Positions 46,990-60,486 are shown, counted from the stretch's first letter. The stretch is 64,000 nt of DNA from Proteromonas lacertae (GCA_002245135.1 NGBS01000591.1:62001-126000); one strand, 5' to 3'. Made by a program: numbers and translations. Notes: a model not told the origin generated them from the letters alone.

Positions 46990-48009
46990 CTATTCAGCCT
47001 TAGATTTTGATGATTTCTTTGGACTTCCTGCTTTACCAGTTGGATTTACTAAAGTCTCACTTAACCAATCTTCTGGCTTAGATTGGTCAGATGTCTTTTT
47101 ACTCTTTGAATGTCCTTTCTTATTTCCAAATATTAAATATATAATACCACCAATAATTACAAATAGTAAAACAAATGAGGAAATTCTATATATATATATA
47201 TTAATAAATATATATATATACGTTTGGAAGTCATAGTTAGATCTTTCTTCATATAATCTGATTGTTTGGTTGAAGAATGTTGAAGCATATTCATCAGTAA
47301 CAGTTTCATAAAATACAGATAAAGCTAAAGTATAGTCAGTTGGTTCAAGATCAATGTATGTCATAAATCGATAAGCTAAAGTAATCTCAGAATAAGGCGG
47401 TAATGTTGTATTGAAGTCTCTCTTGGTGAAATTTTGAACATAATGATCAAATTGCATTGGATTGTTTAATGATCCCATAGCGAAACTTAAGTTAAGTTCT
47501 TCTGGTCCATTATTGACAAATCCGACAAGAACAGCAATTGGTTTACCAATTGGGAAATCTATTGTTAATAAATAAAAACTATTATACCATTGCCATGAAT
47601 ATCAGGGAATAAAACTGTGGTTGTAACATCAGGAGATGGTTCAGGTATATCCGTTAATGGGTGAGGTCTTTGAATAAATTCACGTGGAATAGCATCTTCT
47701 TCTTGAACTGGTGGTTCTTCATTCACTTCTTCACTAATATCTACGGTATCGTCAAGGGGATCATCTTGTACTTCATCATCTTGTGCTCTTACAGGAACTA
47801 TAATATATAATGCAATGTCCAATGATAATATAATTTTTCAGATAATTTATATCATTATATAAATAATTCTCCAATCAATAGAGTATAAATGGATAGTATA
47901 TAGGATTTTATCAGTTATATAGATAGTAAAATGGTAACATACTTGCACAAAATGAAAAAAGTAGTAATCCAGCAAAGAGAAAAGCTAGGGCTGTTCTTGT
48001 TTCTTTCAT
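46990..48009 (-). CDS. SSR1: Translocon-associated protein subunit alpha
   Basis: A type I ER membrane protein beside the Sec61 channel. The signal peptide MKETRTALAFLFAGLLLFSF is followed by a long acidic lumenal stretch (DDEVQDDPLDDTVDISEE). The conserved domain has DFPIGKPIAVLVGFVNNG, MGSLNNPMQFDHYVQNFTKR, ITLAYRFMTY and DYTLALSVFYET. Then a transmembrane segment (SSFVLLFVIIGGIIYLIF) and a basic cytosolic tail rich in Lys/Ser. Three introns: the first, after the signal peptide, is unusually long here (about 150 nt); the others are about 30 and 36 nt. The gene is complete. It shares a 109-bp divergent promoter region with the Elp5-like gene. Confidence 0.88.
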
Positions 48010-48118
48010 GAAAAATATTGATGTTAACGTTCAGTTAGGAACTTTTTTTGATTATCAAGAATAGTGGGTCATCCAAAATTTTTGAATCTTCAAAATACCA
48101 AATTTTACTTCAACAAAT
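48010..48118. promoter_or_regulatory. Divergent promoter, TRAP-alpha and Elp5-like genes
   Basis: 109 bp between the two chosen start codons. No upstream reading continues either gene, so both promoters must lie here. Confidence 0.4.
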
Positions 48119-49018
48119 AATGTCACTTACAGAAGGTAAACTAGTTAATATAATAGCTAATGATACAAACAAACTTGAAAAGATCATGATAAAAAACGAT
48201 TTTCCTTTTATAGCCTTCACCAGAGTATTTTTAAGAAAATGTCTGCAGGATGTATGAATAAAAACATTTATCATAGATTTTACCACTTCACAAAGATAAA
48301 TCATATAAATTAATATATATTTATACAGTATGAGAATTGTTCTTACTCTATTTTAGAGAAATCGTTTAGAAGAACTAGTTGATAGTGTCGATGATATATC
48401 AAATTTTGAAATTATTAATGCAACAGATCAAATTGTTATTAATTATCCAAATCAACAAATATGTAATCTGAGTCTAACATCGATTTATGAAACACTCAAA
48501 TCATGCCTTGAAGTTAATCAACAAAAAGCTGTTATTATCTTTGATACTCTTGATACATTGTGTATTAAACAGTCATTGTCAGAGTTTGTTGATATGAATG
48601 TTTATTTTTCTGAATACCCTCAAAATCTTCGTGTTATTTATCCATTTACATTGTCAATTACATCTCCTTTTTTAGTGTCATTTTTAGATGTATATATATT
48701 TTTTCTTTTATTTTTGTATAGAATTTATCTACTTCAATTGTATCATTTTCACAGATTAGTAACACTTTCAATATCAATTTATTAACCAAATTCAAAAGTG
48801 GAAATGTAAGTGAATATACTTCTCAATGTGAAATAAAGAACAATATGTTAATTCTTATTTCTGATTCTACTAGTTTAGTGGATAAAACAAAGGAAACCAT
48901 CGATTCTATTAATAGTAATGATATAGAATCTAATACTGCTGTCCTTGGTGTAGGAAAAGATATGGAAGATGAAGATGACGATGATTTTGAAGATAATGAT
49001 GACGATATCGATATATAA
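48119..49018 (+). CDS. ELP5: Elongator complex protein 5-like
   Basis: Starts at MSLTEGKLVNIIANDTNKLE, a RecA-fold-like first strand. A 105-nt intron (48252-48356) follows, then NRLEELVDSVDDISNFE, LSLTSIYETLKSCLEVNQ, KAVIIFDTLDTLCIKQSLS and LRVIYPFTLSITSPFLVS. A short intron near 48690-48721 leads to LLTKFKSGNVSEYTSQCEIK. The protein ends in a run of Asp/Glu (EDEDDDDFEDNDDDIDI). The mixture of an IIFD strand, a Lys-x-Lys-x-Gly-Asn/Lys-Val turn and an acidic C-terminus fits Elp5 of the Elp4-5-6 ring, which supports wobble-uridine tRNA modification. The similarity is moderate; Elp6 or another RecA-like protein remains possible. Divergent from TRAP-alpha. Confidence 0.5.
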
Positions 49019-49115
49019 CGACTTTTGTATTTGTTTTTAAATAAGTATAAGTTATATTATGTTATGAAATATTCCTCTAACAATAAAAAAATACAAAATA
49101 TTATGAAAAAAAGAA

Positions 49116-52100
49116 TCACTCATGTGATTCACTATTTATTTCACTATTATAGTAATGAATCATACCTTCTAAAATATCTGTCATAGTTTTTACTATATAA
49201 TAATATATATTAGTTAATTATACAATTTAAATGATCTCTAGAAATCTTTTTCAATAATTTACATGATAATATTTCAGGTAATACATCATCTTCATCTGGT
49301 AACACAGCTCCTGGGCTATAATAAATCTCAATCGGATATCTATCAGGATCATCTAACGTATAAGAACCATTTTCAAATCTATTAAGCAATAAATAATTCT
49401 TATTATACAATTTTATGACTATATGAGTTAAATAATCATTTTCAGTACATTCACTCAAATATTCCTTTCCTTCTTCACTCAGTATACTGTCCATACAATT
49501 CAAATCACAATATCTCAATGAATTGATTAATCCATGAATATGAGATTCACTGGTGAAATATAATCTAGTTCTTAATTTCTTTTGATTGTATTCTTCTCCA
49601 CCCATTTCTTCTTTATTTATATATTGTCTATCTAATGAATATGTTTGCTCCTGTGTCATTCCATTCAATAGAGTTGGATTGATCTCTGAATTAATAGCAC
49701 TTTGTAAATCTAAAGCGATTTTTTGAAGTAGAAAATGACATATTTTTATTCCACAATCCATTTTTTCTCTAGGTGTAATACCATATTCTTCTGGAATAAT
49801 TATATCTGCCATTTGTTTGGATACATTAAATAATGATTTGATCTCTGAAGACACAGGCAATTCTTTGTTATGAATTAAATCAAATTTTGCACAATCATAA
49901 ATATCAGGTATTTTTGATAAATCAAATTTACTCTTCTTTTGGTTATATAAATCATTTTCTAACTTCTTCCATCTTCTTCTAATTAGAATAATACCTTCAT
50001 TATCATAAAAACGATTTCCACCAACTATTCAATAAAATAATAATAATATATTGTACCTTTTGCATTTGTTAATTCTTCTGCAATATTACTCACATAATGA
50101 TATCTATAAAATGATTATTAGATAATTTAAAACTAATAAATAATAAATATATACATTGATGTTAAAGCTTGTCTTGGATTATTAATCTTTTTCAAAGCAT
50201 TAATAAAACTCTTAGACATTGTAGGAGCAATCTGTTTTATATCATCATCAGTCAAAAATATGTCTCTATCCAACAACACATGTAACTTCTTCTTTATATC
50301 ACTCAATAATTCTGTAGCAGCAGTTGTATCATCTAACATTATATTAGATTGAACATGGCATCTTACTAAACTAACCATAATTGGAGTTAAATGTTCACTT
50401 TCTAAATTCAAAAATCCTTTTGCAAATGCAGCAGCTGTTGTTCCTAACTCTTCCTTCTTCACTGGAATATATCTTCAAATCATGACGATAACTACTGTGT
50501 AATCTTAATAATCCCATTCCTTCATCTCCTTCTATACCTTGATACATTGTTAATCTGAAGTTTTCTCCTAATGTTTCTGCTTGTGCTCTTCCTGCTGTTG
50601 TTAATACACCTCCCCATTTCACTATTAATTGTGCTTCTATTACTCTTTCTTGGATCTGATTGTCCCAACTGTGAGATGAACTAGTTGTCTCTATTACACC
50701 TTTTTCCATTTGGTAATACTGTTTTCTTTTTAGGTTCTGAAGTTCTAATACATTCGTTGTATGAACATCTTCTACAAGATTTCTCTAATATAATAATAAC
50801 GTTTATATACTCTTTCAATGTTAGCTCTATATCTTTCTAATTCTTCTTCTCCTTCTCTTATTCCTGAAACTGTGCTTGTTGATTTCTCAACTGCTACAGG
50901 ACTTTCTACATCTTCAGCTGCTATTTCTTCTTCTCCAACAATATCTTCTTGTAATAAGAAGTTAATTTCTCTTGTATCAACTCCATCACTAATAAAAACA
51001 ATAAAATAAACATAAATACTCTGTTTTATCACTCATTGAACTAGAAATTCTTCTTACTTGAGGTAACTATTATTATAAATGTAAATAATAATATTATATA
51101 ATACTTCCGTATTATGAACTACATGTGGAGATGAAATAGGAGTATCAAACTTCAATGGTTTTAATTGTACTTTTCTATTAAAACCTTTAATACCACTTCC
51201 TGATTCTAATACTTGTTTCATTTGTTGTAGTGCTTTTATTGTAGCTATTGTTTTATCATCATTTTTCTTTTCACTTATCATTTTAGATAACACTTTTCTA
51301 GTTACAACCAGTAATTCTTCCAACTGATGAGTTGCTTTTAATACAACTTCTTTATGAATATCATCTCCATATTTGTATATAAATTCTAATATTTCTGGTA
51401 TTTGAATTGCTATTTTTAACTTCTGTTTTGGTGTTCTATCTCCATGTCTACATACTGCAACTACACATCTTAACGTGTTTTTATTCTCATAAGGATTATA
51501 AGCAACACTATTTCTACGTCTATGAGCATTATTTGGAGTATATAAATAATCAGAAGTCTATAATAATAATAAAAATAAAGTATTTATATATATACTTTTA
51601 ATCTATGTGGTGCTAATGCATTCAATATCAACATCTTCAACAAATGACAAGTATCATCAAAATATCTCAAACTACTCTTCACAAAACTTGTTCCATTTAC
51701 ATCACATACATATGATTTGTTATTCACTCTCAACATATCAAATCCTAATATCTTTTGGCAAAAGGTTTGACTAACTTTCCTTGCTATTTCTTTTTCTTCA
51801 GCATTTAGTAGGATAGGAAATCTGATTTCTTTACCTGTACTATCTCTTTGTACTTTACCATCTAGTGTCTAAACATACAATAAATAAGAAAAACTTATAC
51901 TGGACTTTTCCTTGCTTCTGCATGTGCATAATCCAAACCAACAGTATATACTTTAATATCTGTACCATCAGTAGCTAAAAATTGTTCATAAATATAACTT
52001 CCATCTTTTCTAACTTCATTCACAGATGGATCAAATTTACTAGATTCATTACCAATCTTTCTGAACAGTTTCTTGCATCCTCCACCTGCATTTCTTGGGT

Positions 52101-52649
52101 AATATATCCATATATTATGATCGTCTGCTTTCACTGGTTTTTCTACAAATGGTTTCTTCAATTCTATACCATCTACAATTATACTATTTTCTGTTTCACT
52201 GAATGAACATGTTGGATGATTATTTTCATCTCTTGTTACAATAACATGACTTGGTACGGGTATATTGTTCTTTATTAATTCTTGATATACACTTCTACGA
52301 TCTAAAAATAAAAATTGTGGCTCTATTTCGTTTATCATTAGAGGATTAATCAGATCTGCATATGCTTTCGCTTTCTCAAGAGGAAAACCTAATTGAATAT
52401 TATTGATACAAACAATAAAATACCATCAGAATAGAACGCCATTAATACATCACACTTTGGCCATTCTTCCACTGGTTTATTGAGGATTGTGTCATTCCCA
52501 AAATATACAATATCAAATGTGTCTTTGTCTAGTCTTGTTATTAAGTTTTGCATGGGTGTACCTTTAACCTATAAATGAAAATATAATAAATCTACTTTTT
52601 TGTCCATTGCACATATTCCGAACTTTATTTTGTCCACATTATTGAGCAT
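49116..52649 (-). CDS. PPIP5K: Inositol hexakisphosphate/diphosphoinositol-pentakisphosphate kinase
   Basis: A Vip1/PPIP5K bifunctional enzyme making inositol pyrophosphates. Exon 1 ([18 protein letters not shown]) starts at 52649. The ATP-grasp kinase domain follows: [109 protein letters not shown] and [14 protein letters not shown]. The histidine-acid-phosphatase-like domain starts with [14 protein letters not shown] near 51460. Many introns of 30-50 nt separate the exons, and the last joins a short exon ending SESHE at 49116. All junctions I checked keep frame. It is slightly shorter than animal forms because it lacks long C-terminal tails. Cytosolic; expected in phosphate and energy signalling. 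Confidence 0.92.
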
Positions 52650-52869
52650 TTTCGTCCTTATGTTGAAAACTCTTTTATTTTGAGGAGATAAAGACATTTC
52701 TTTTTTATCACATTTCAAGCTTTATTTGGTTAATAAAGAGTCCGTTTCACTTTATTGAATATTCATTTTTTCAATCTTCATATATTCTAATTGCAATGTG
52801 GATGGTATATTGAAAAATAAAATGCATATAATAAATTAAATTATTTGTTTTTTGTCTTATAGTATATCT

Positions 52870-53907
52870 CTAATTTGTAATTCCAGCAAACCATCTCGCT
52901 TTGTTACACAAGTATTTCTTTTTCTTCACTTCTCTTGACCAAAGCCAATTATAGAAAGACAAAGCAGGTATAATAATTGGCATTAACAAAATATCTGCAA
53001 CCATGTTATCTCTCTGATTTATTCCTATCACAGCTCTGATTAACATATTACATCCAAAATCTCCACAAGATAAATGATTTTCACCTCTTTTAATACCTTT
53101 TATTATAGCTTTTGCACAATCATCAGCTTCATATGTTTTTTCATGAGATTCAATTGCTTTTCCTTCATCAGGCTTAGTCTTTTGCTCTGCTTCAAACCCT
53201 TGAGTATTCATATTAGGAGGATAAGCACAATGTATCTTGATATTATATCCACTCAACTCATTCCTCATTACATCAACTAATCCTCTAATTGCGAATTTGG
53301 TTGGACAATAATGAGCATAACCAATAAAACCACAAAGTGATAATTCAGAAGTAATAGATAGAATTTCACCTTGATTTCTCTTCATCATTAAGGGTACTAC
53401 AGCTCTAAATGTGTTTAATGTACCAAAATAATTAATATTCATTACTTTCATAATTTCCTCTTCTGTTGTTTCAAATATATATTTTGGTATAGATAATCCA
53501 TGTGATGTTATTAAAAAGTCTATTGGGCCAAAATTATGCTCTGATTCTTCCACAGCTTTTCTTAATTGTTCTTCTTTTGTTACATCAGCACAAAAATATT
53601 GTACTCTAACATCTAATTCATCTGCTTCTTGTGCATAATGTTCTATATCTTTCTTAGCATCTTTCAAAATTGACTCACGTCTTGCAATTATAGTGATTTT
53701 CGCTCCTTCTCTGGCTAAACGACATGCTAAACACTTTCCTAATCCTAAAGAACCTCCAGTAATGAATACATGCTGTCCTCTGAACTTATACTTCTTTGAA
53801 TACATCCATCTTTTGAAATGAAAGTAGATCTGTTGTACTATTATAGCACAAATGATCATAATAATCACAAATAAGAAAATCTTAGCAGCATTATCGAAAA
53901 ACCACAT
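52870..53907 (-). CDS. KDSR: 3-ketodihydrosphingosine reductase
   Basis: A short-chain dehydrogenase catalysing the second step of sphingolipid synthesis at the ER. The start MWFFDNAAKIFLFVIIMII gives a membrane anchor. Earlier in-frame codons up to 54033 belong to the opposite gene and were not used. NADPH-binding GGSLGLGKCLACRLAREG, ITIIARRESILKDAK, ADVTKEEQL, the NNAG-equivalent ITSHGLSIP, the catalytic Ser in ITSELSLCGFIGY, and YCPTKFAIRGLVDVMRNEL with the Tyr-x-x-x-Lys pair are all present. The C-terminus has further hydrophobic segments and a basic KKKKY end. Single exon of 345 codons, the usual family length. It shares a 91-bp divergent promoter with the Tom40-like gene. Confidence 0.88.
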   Translation of the reverse strand: MWFFDNAAKIFLFVIIMIICAIIVQQIYFHFKRWMYSKKYKFRGQHVFITGGSLGLGKCLACRLAREGAKITIIARRESILKDAKKDIEHYAQEADELDVRVQYFCADVTKEEQLRKAVEESEHNFGPIDFLITSHGLSIPKYIFETTEEEIMKVMNINYFGTLNTFRAVVPLMMKRNQGEILSITSELSLCGFIGYAHYCPTKFAIRGLVDVMRNELSGYNIKIHCAYPPNMNTQGFEAEQKTKPDEGKAIESHEKTYEADDCAKAIIKGIKRGENHLSCGDFGCNMLIRAVIGINQRDNMVADILLMPIIIPALSFYNWLWSREVKKKKYLCNKARWFAGITN

Positions 53908-53998
53908 TTTTATAAACGAAGAATCAAAGAAATTCTGGTTTTTATGTTCTGTATAAACTCGATTCTGTGTTTGACTCAATCTCAAAAATATTAAAAAA
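53908..53998. promoter_or_regulatory. Divergent promoter, KDSR and Tom40-like genes
   Basis: 91 bp separate the start codons at 53907 (minus) and 53999 (plus). AT-rich with an A run just before the plus-strand ATG. Confidence 0.5.
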
Positions 53999-55257
53999 AT
54001 GGCATTACCAAATGTACCACTCAATATACCCATTCCAAAAGTTCCTTCGAATATAGTGGTATAAATTATCTATTTTATTTACAGGCACCACCGGCTTCTC
54101 TACAAAAGAAACCAATTCAAACCAAACCTGTAACAGATGATATAAAAATTGCACCAACTCCGCAAGTTTTGGAAAGTATAGTTGATAGTTATACAAGAAT
54201 AAGTAAAATGATTGACGTATCACCAAATCAATAATTTCTTTGAATAGTATACTTATTGTACTGTCCCTAACCTTTATGTATCATACCGATATCCTATAAA
54301 TCCCAATTTTGCAATTATACCAACTATAACATTTGCTTCAAAATCTGTTCGTTGTTACTTGGATTATGTCAAACCAAAAGTATTTCTGATAATTTTTATT
54401 TCCTATATGTCTAATAGTATCATTGCGAAGCAGTTGTTACATCAGCATATAATTTTGCATTACATTTGAAGGGTAAATTAGCAGAGAATTTTGATGCAAG
54501 AGTTGGTTTAACCTATCAAAATAAACAGACATTACCACTCACTACTAAATTATTATTAACATACAGACATAACAAATTTGCTACTGATTTTATTGTATAT
54601 ATATATATATATTATAATTATTATATTCTATTGATTATATTAGTATCGAAATCCATCCTATTTTTCAACCACATTTCTTTATAGACTAACTGAAGTATTT
54701 GCCGCAGGTGGAGAATTTGTAATATCCCATGACAAAGTAACAACACAAGGTAAAACAGGAGAAACTGTCAGTTCATTTTCAAAAGAATTATATAATAGTT
54801 TTGCACTTTTTGGAAGGTATTCAGACGAAGCAAATACATTACAGTCTGCAATATGTCATACTCATAAAGATTATGGAATAAAATTGCACTATTTAAGAGT
54901 ATTATTTGTTTAATACTATTATTTTAGACTGTAAATGATAATACTAAGATGATATGTACTTATGGTTTTACTGTTGATAAACAAACAAAATCACTAACTA
55001 GTGATGCAAGAATTGGATATGATTTCCATTTACCACATCAAAATACATCAATAAAAGGATTTTATTCAATGAATGGTACTTGTATCACTAAAGTAATTGA
55101 AGATATTGGTAATAATAGCTTCTTGTCATTTGAAGCACTTGCTAATCCAATTCGTGATGCTTATGCATTTCAAGTTAGATTGTCTGTTAATGGAATGCCA
55201 CCTCAACCTTCTTCTTTCTATTCTCCATCGTTGCACGAGAATTCTATGATGTATTAA
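53999..55257 (+). CDS. TOMM40: Tom40-like mitochondrial outer-membrane beta-barrel
   Basis: The protein-import pore. The N-terminus MALPNVPLNIPIPKVPSNI is Pro-rich. After five short introns (54056-54084, then about 54211, 54381, 54592 and 54901) the exons give amphipathic beta-strands: EAVVTSAYNFALHLKGKLAE, DARVGLTYQNKQTLPLTTKL, TEVFAAGGEFVIS, then ARIGYDFHLPHQNTSIKGF and YAFQVRLSVNGMPPQP. The GY(D/Q)xxLP ... (I/F)KGxx(S/D)xNxxxxxxxE order and the final hydrophobic strand match Tom40. VDAC is the alternative, but the AAGGEF turn favours Tom40. Every intron keeps the frame. It could be slightly truncated at the C-terminal side compared with the family. Confidence 0.68.
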
Positions 55258-55368
55258 AATTTGTTTAACATATTATTATTATTATTATTTGTTGATGTTA
55301 ATGAATTGTTTTAATATATTTGTTAAATTTAAATAAATAAAGAATAATAATAACAATTATTAAAGCAG

Positions 55369-58300
55369 TTATTCTACATTCAAATACTGTTTTGATAATT
55401 CTTTCTTTTCTTTTTCAGATATTCCATATAAGTTGATAATTGTTGTTGAAAACGTTTTTAGAAATGATTCTAATTCTGATTTATCTATATTTTCTTTCAC
55501 TGTTATAGATAATTCACATAAAAATTCAAATACTTCTTCATTTTCTTTCATTAATCTTAATTCTCTTTCATCTAATTCATTTCCTGATATATCTATCTCT
55601 CTTAATAGTTGATAATCTTTTAATTTTTCTATTAACATTTTCAATCCTTTTTCATTCATTCCAGTTTCTATTCAATTGATATTATTATATTTTATTCATA
55701 TAATACTTGACAGATTTAATGAGTCATAACTGTAAATGAATTTTTCTAAGTTTTTACAAATAATCTCCATTCCTTCATCTCCAATTTCATTATTATGAAA
55801 TAATATATCTTTATGAAAATCTTAATCCAATAATATTGTTGGATATATCAAGTATTCTATAATTTATCTGTTTTATTAATGATATATGGCTATCATTCAG
55901 ATTTGTATCTATTTCATTAGAAATATAGATTGTATACTAGAAAAATCATATTCTTTAGAATCCTTTTCTCTCTCTTTCATGTAAAAGTCTATATAATACT
56001 TCCATTCTTCATTTGTCCAAGATGGATTTTTTACCTAAACAAATGGATTATCTTCATTTTCTAATGATTTTGAACAAATTGATTTTAATCCATTCATTTT
56101 TATATTATTATCATTTAAATTAACTCTCCTATAACATCCAATTGATTCAATTCTATCTGTTAATAATACTACGCTTGCATCATCTATTGAGGTTTTACTT
56201 AGATTGATTATCCCATCTTTTACTATCATATCTAAACTATCTTTCAATAATTTAAATCCATCATTACCAATTGGATTGTCTATTAAGAAAAAAAGAGCAT
56301 AAACATCCTTAATTAAAATAATACCATGAATAAACAACTTCTTAATACAATAGTTCTCTTTAATATATTTCAACAAATAATCTATTCCATCTGAATCTAT
56401 ATTATTTCCACTAATATTCAGTTCTTTGACATTTTTATTAGTATTTCTTAAACCATCAACTAATAATTTCAATCCAATTGATGATAATCCCATTTCTATT
56501 ACATATTAAAAACAAACTATAATAATTATACTTGAATAATTACCATCTATAAAATGTAAATGAGGAGATAACATTTGCATCCCTAAATCTTCCAATATTA
56601 TTTCCAGATAATTGTAGTTGTAGAAGATTTGGAAATGAAGATAAATTGTCAATCAGTATTTTTATACTTTCTGAAGTTAGTTTATTATCTACATGAAAGA
56701 AAAATATCAAATTTATACTATTCAAGTTAAGATATTCTATTTCTTTTAATTCATTCGATCTTATAGAAATGAATTCTTTGAAGTAATCATCATCAATTTC
56801 TAAATTCATTAGATTAACACATTTTATTTGATTGATTATTACTGGAATATCTTTGTCAATCAACAATTCTTTGTCACCCTTGTTGGTATCAAATATCATT
56901 TTTGATATTGGAAATTTAGAAAATAATTCTTTCAATCCTTTTGAGTGAATATTTCTATTATTTGAAATCTTTATTTTCTGCAGATTTGGATATTTATATA
57001 ACTCTCTTGACAATAATATCAATGATTCATCATTTAGATTCATTCCTCTAAGATTTAATACATTTTCTTTGTCAATCAATAAACGTAGATATGGAAGTAA
57101 TAATTCTAACTTTTTTGCACCAATTTGATTGTCTATTAAATTATTAAAAGAATAAATTCATATACGTTCAAGATTTACATACTGTAATTTTGTGAATGGA
57201 ATAGATTTAATGAATGATTTTATAAAACCGAAACTGAATTTGTATTGTAATAAATCTAATTCTTGAAGATTAGATAATTGAGAAAATAATGATCCGAATA
57301 ATGATTGGTATTGGAATTGAATATTAACAACTATATATATATAAGATAAATATTATACTTAATCTGAGTTTTGTTGGATTGATTAGCTTCAATATTCTGA
57401 AAAAGTAATTCATTCCTTCTTCACATAAACAAATAGACTTTGGATCAAATCCAATTATATCTTTATAATAATTACAAGTATTAATATTAAATGTCATTCT
57501 ATCTAAACAATACATCTTTTCATTTTTACATTGATGATATATTTGAAATTTCAGTTTATCTTCTATTGAATCATCATCCTCTTTGTATAATTTCATCATT
57601 AATAGTATAGATAATATTCTTTTGTTTGATTTATAATTGTATGATTGTATTAAATAATCTCTAATATCTTTCCAATTTTTCCTTTCAAGATAGTATTCTG
57701 ATGCATATGCTATTGGAAATACTATGATTGTTTTATCATAACTAAATAATATTTTTTTTCTTTCATCAAGTATCATCAAATCATTATCTTCATCCCTCAA
57801 TATTTCACTCATTTTCATCATTTCTTTTTTCAACTCTTTTAAACTCAATCTATCTTCACTCTTCACTTTCAACATTCTTTCTATCATTTCTTCCATCATA
57901 TTATCACATTCTATATCTAAAATATTATTACATCTAATTATATTCTCATTGGTTTTATTCATATTATCATCTTCATTAAATGGTAATCTTTTGTTTTTCA
58001 TCTCATAAAATATACAACCAATTGACCAGATCACACTTCTTTCATTACATTCTAAGCCACCTAACTCTTCTGGGCTTCTAAAACAAATGTCAGATATTCT
58101 CAATTCTTCTTCTTTTCTTAGAGTATTTAAGAATAAATCACATAACTTTACATCATCTTCTTTTTTAAATATTACATTACTACTCTTCAAATTACCTATT
58201 ATTATATTATATTCAATCAAAATCATCAAAGCATTACATACTGGAGATATGATACTACATATATCACTTGCAGAAAGAGATTTACATTTAATTATATGTT

Positions 58301-58553
58301 CTAAATCAACACTATAATATTCCCTTTCCAATATCATATATTCACTATAGCCGTTTATTTGAAATACTTTAAAAGGGCGTGAAAATGAAACACAACTTTC
58401 AAATATGATATAATTAGTCTCATAGAATGTTAATATCTTTTTTTCTTTTATTCCAAATATATTTAGTATTTTCACTACATTGATATCTCTTTTCAGTTGA
58501 ACTACCAAGTCTATTTCGCTATTACACTTTTCTATTCTTTCTTTTATCTACAA
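55369..58553 (-). CDS. Pseudokinase-LRR protein
   Basis: The kinase-like region comes first (about 58550-57380), leucine-rich repeats after (57300-55369), separated by short introns. The kinase lacks catalytic residues: the HRDLKxxN loop reads IIIGNLKSSNVIF, the DFG position reads LCDLF, and no glycine loop precedes it. Later landmarks survive (FRSPEELGG, VIWSIGCIFYEM, SEDRLSLKELKKEM). The LRR part repeats LKELNISGNNIDSDG-like units (LVDGLRNTNKNVKELNISG, LREIDISGNELDERELRLM). It should therefore be a scaffold or decoy rather than an active kinase. The first exon is uncertain; reading begins after an acceptor-like TAG near 58553. Some junctions in 55700-56035 are unclear. Protist genomes often have large families of such proteins. 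Confidence 0.6.
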
Positions 58554-58743
58554 AAAGTAAAACTACAAAAATGCTTTTGTTTTGCATGGTAATATTGAAC
58601 ATAGCATATCATCTACAAAAGATTTCATCTTTTTTTGTTTATATAAAAATTAGAGTCGTTTTGAAGAAAATATTTAATTGCTTTTTACAAGATTAAACTA
58701 ATATATTCCAAAACAAAACTGCAAACATAAATTAAATACTTAT

Positions 58744-60486
58744 TTAGTATGGTTTGATGTTATTTTCAAACACAGATAATGGATGAGCTTCAGTATTATA
58801 CACCCTTTTTGATAAATCGATAATCTCATTATTATTAGGTGTGAAGATTAAATACAAATACTTCAAAGTCTCAGCAGGGAAAAAGGATTCCATAACATCA
58901 CTAATACCAGCATTTACATCATATACATTCTTATATTTACCGTATCCATAAGTGGTTTTACAATACTTTTTAATTGAAGTAAATATATTATAAGCCCATT
59001 CTTTATATATAGGATCATGAGTGTAATAATTCAAAATATATAGACTTTCAATTGTTTCAGGTCTTAACAAATAGAATTTATCTTTTTCAGTGGCATACAT
59101 ATCTGATTCATCATTAAATTTACCAATTTCAGGCGCTAATCCAGTAGCAGATGAATTAAAATAATTATAACATGTATACATTAGACTTTTAGCTGTTTTT
59201 AAGTTTCTTGGACTGTTTATATTATTTGGATCCTGATAACTACCTAATGTCAATAATCCAGGCATAAAACATACTAACTCATCCATTTTCTTATTAATAA
59301 GATTTCTCTCCTTCTCCACTAAATATAATAAATTCGATTTCTTCGTTCTGACTAATAATTCATCATGAACACCATCCATTGCTTTATCATACATTTCTTT
59401 TAAGTAATTTTCAGTTTTACCAGTTTGTAACCATAATTTTAATTCATATTCGTAGAAACTATCACCTAAAGCACCAAATTTATAAGGTCCATTTCTTATT
59501 CTACCATTTTTCTTATCTAAATATATTGCATATAATCCATTGTAAGGTAATTGTTGGTATAATATTTCATACATTCTCATTGATATATTCTCCATTAATG
59601 AGTTGTTTATTTTTCTTGCTAAATATCTGAATTCCATTTGTAAAGTTGCTGTTTCAGCTAAGGCGACACTTTCTCTTTGATTCTTTCTTCGTTTTCCTAC
59701 AATATTTATTTCAGGCTATATATATATATAAATAAATAAATAAATAAAAATATACTTGTGGAATACTATTTTCATCAAATGCTAATATTAATAAGTTACC
59801 TAATTCTAGTGCTTTATCTAGTAGTATGGTATTACCACTTAAATCATAGGAACTTAATAAACCTCCTAATATTCGAATGGTTGTTTCAAATACAGAAATA
59901 TATTCACTTTTACTATATTGAGGTTTAAAATGATCTTTTAACTATTTAATAATAATAATAATAATAATAACGAAATATAAATATATATACATAATTTACA
60001 GCATCTTCAAACTCTTTTTTCATATCCATTATATATAATGTATCTAATGAATCAATTAAGAATATTTGTAATGAATAAGAACCACATCGACCTGAAATTG
60101 GATCTATTCCATCACTACCATAACATCTGCTTCTATAATTACCCCATACAAATTGCATTTCAGCTTTTACTTCTTCTGCTTTTGATTTCCAATAATTATC
60201 ATCTGGTTGGGTCTTAGGATCAGGCTAAATAGAGATAATCACCTTCTATTAATGTCTCTCTGCTTGGCATCTCCATTACTGGTGGTTTTTTATGAAGCTA
60301 ATAAGAATATAGGATTGCTATAGATTTATACTCTTTCAGTGATTGGATCTAAAATTGGATAATATGGCTTAGGAATATCAGTGGTAGGAAAAACTTCAGG
60401 CATATTTGTGTTTATTAGGTGTGTTGGAATTAGTCCACCTCTTAACTACAATAATAGAAATAAATAGAATACTGCAGGGTTTTCAT
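58744..60486 (-). CDS. Class I alpha-1,2-mannosidase, GH47
   Basis: A secretory-pathway glycosidase trimming mannose from N-glycans. The start of the catalytic domain reads MQFVWGNYRSRCYGSDGIDP, then IFLIDSLDTLYIMDMKKEF, the GH47 IVDSLDTL form. The C-terminal exon carries FRYLARKINNSLM, GLYAIYLDKKNGR, KFGALGDSFYEYELKLWLQT, HLACFMPG-equivalent LVCFMPGLLTLGSYQD, FYLLRPETIESLYILNYYTH and the final ETLKYLYLIF. The usual calcium-binding Thr-Glu-Ala-His is present as YNTEAHPLSV. Short introns connect the exons. One, near 60235, does not keep phase cleanly with the exons I chose. The 5' end is uncertain: MKTLQ at 60486, or an upstream membrane-anchor exon (MPIICLVIFIFITYM from 60688). Confidence 0.85.
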
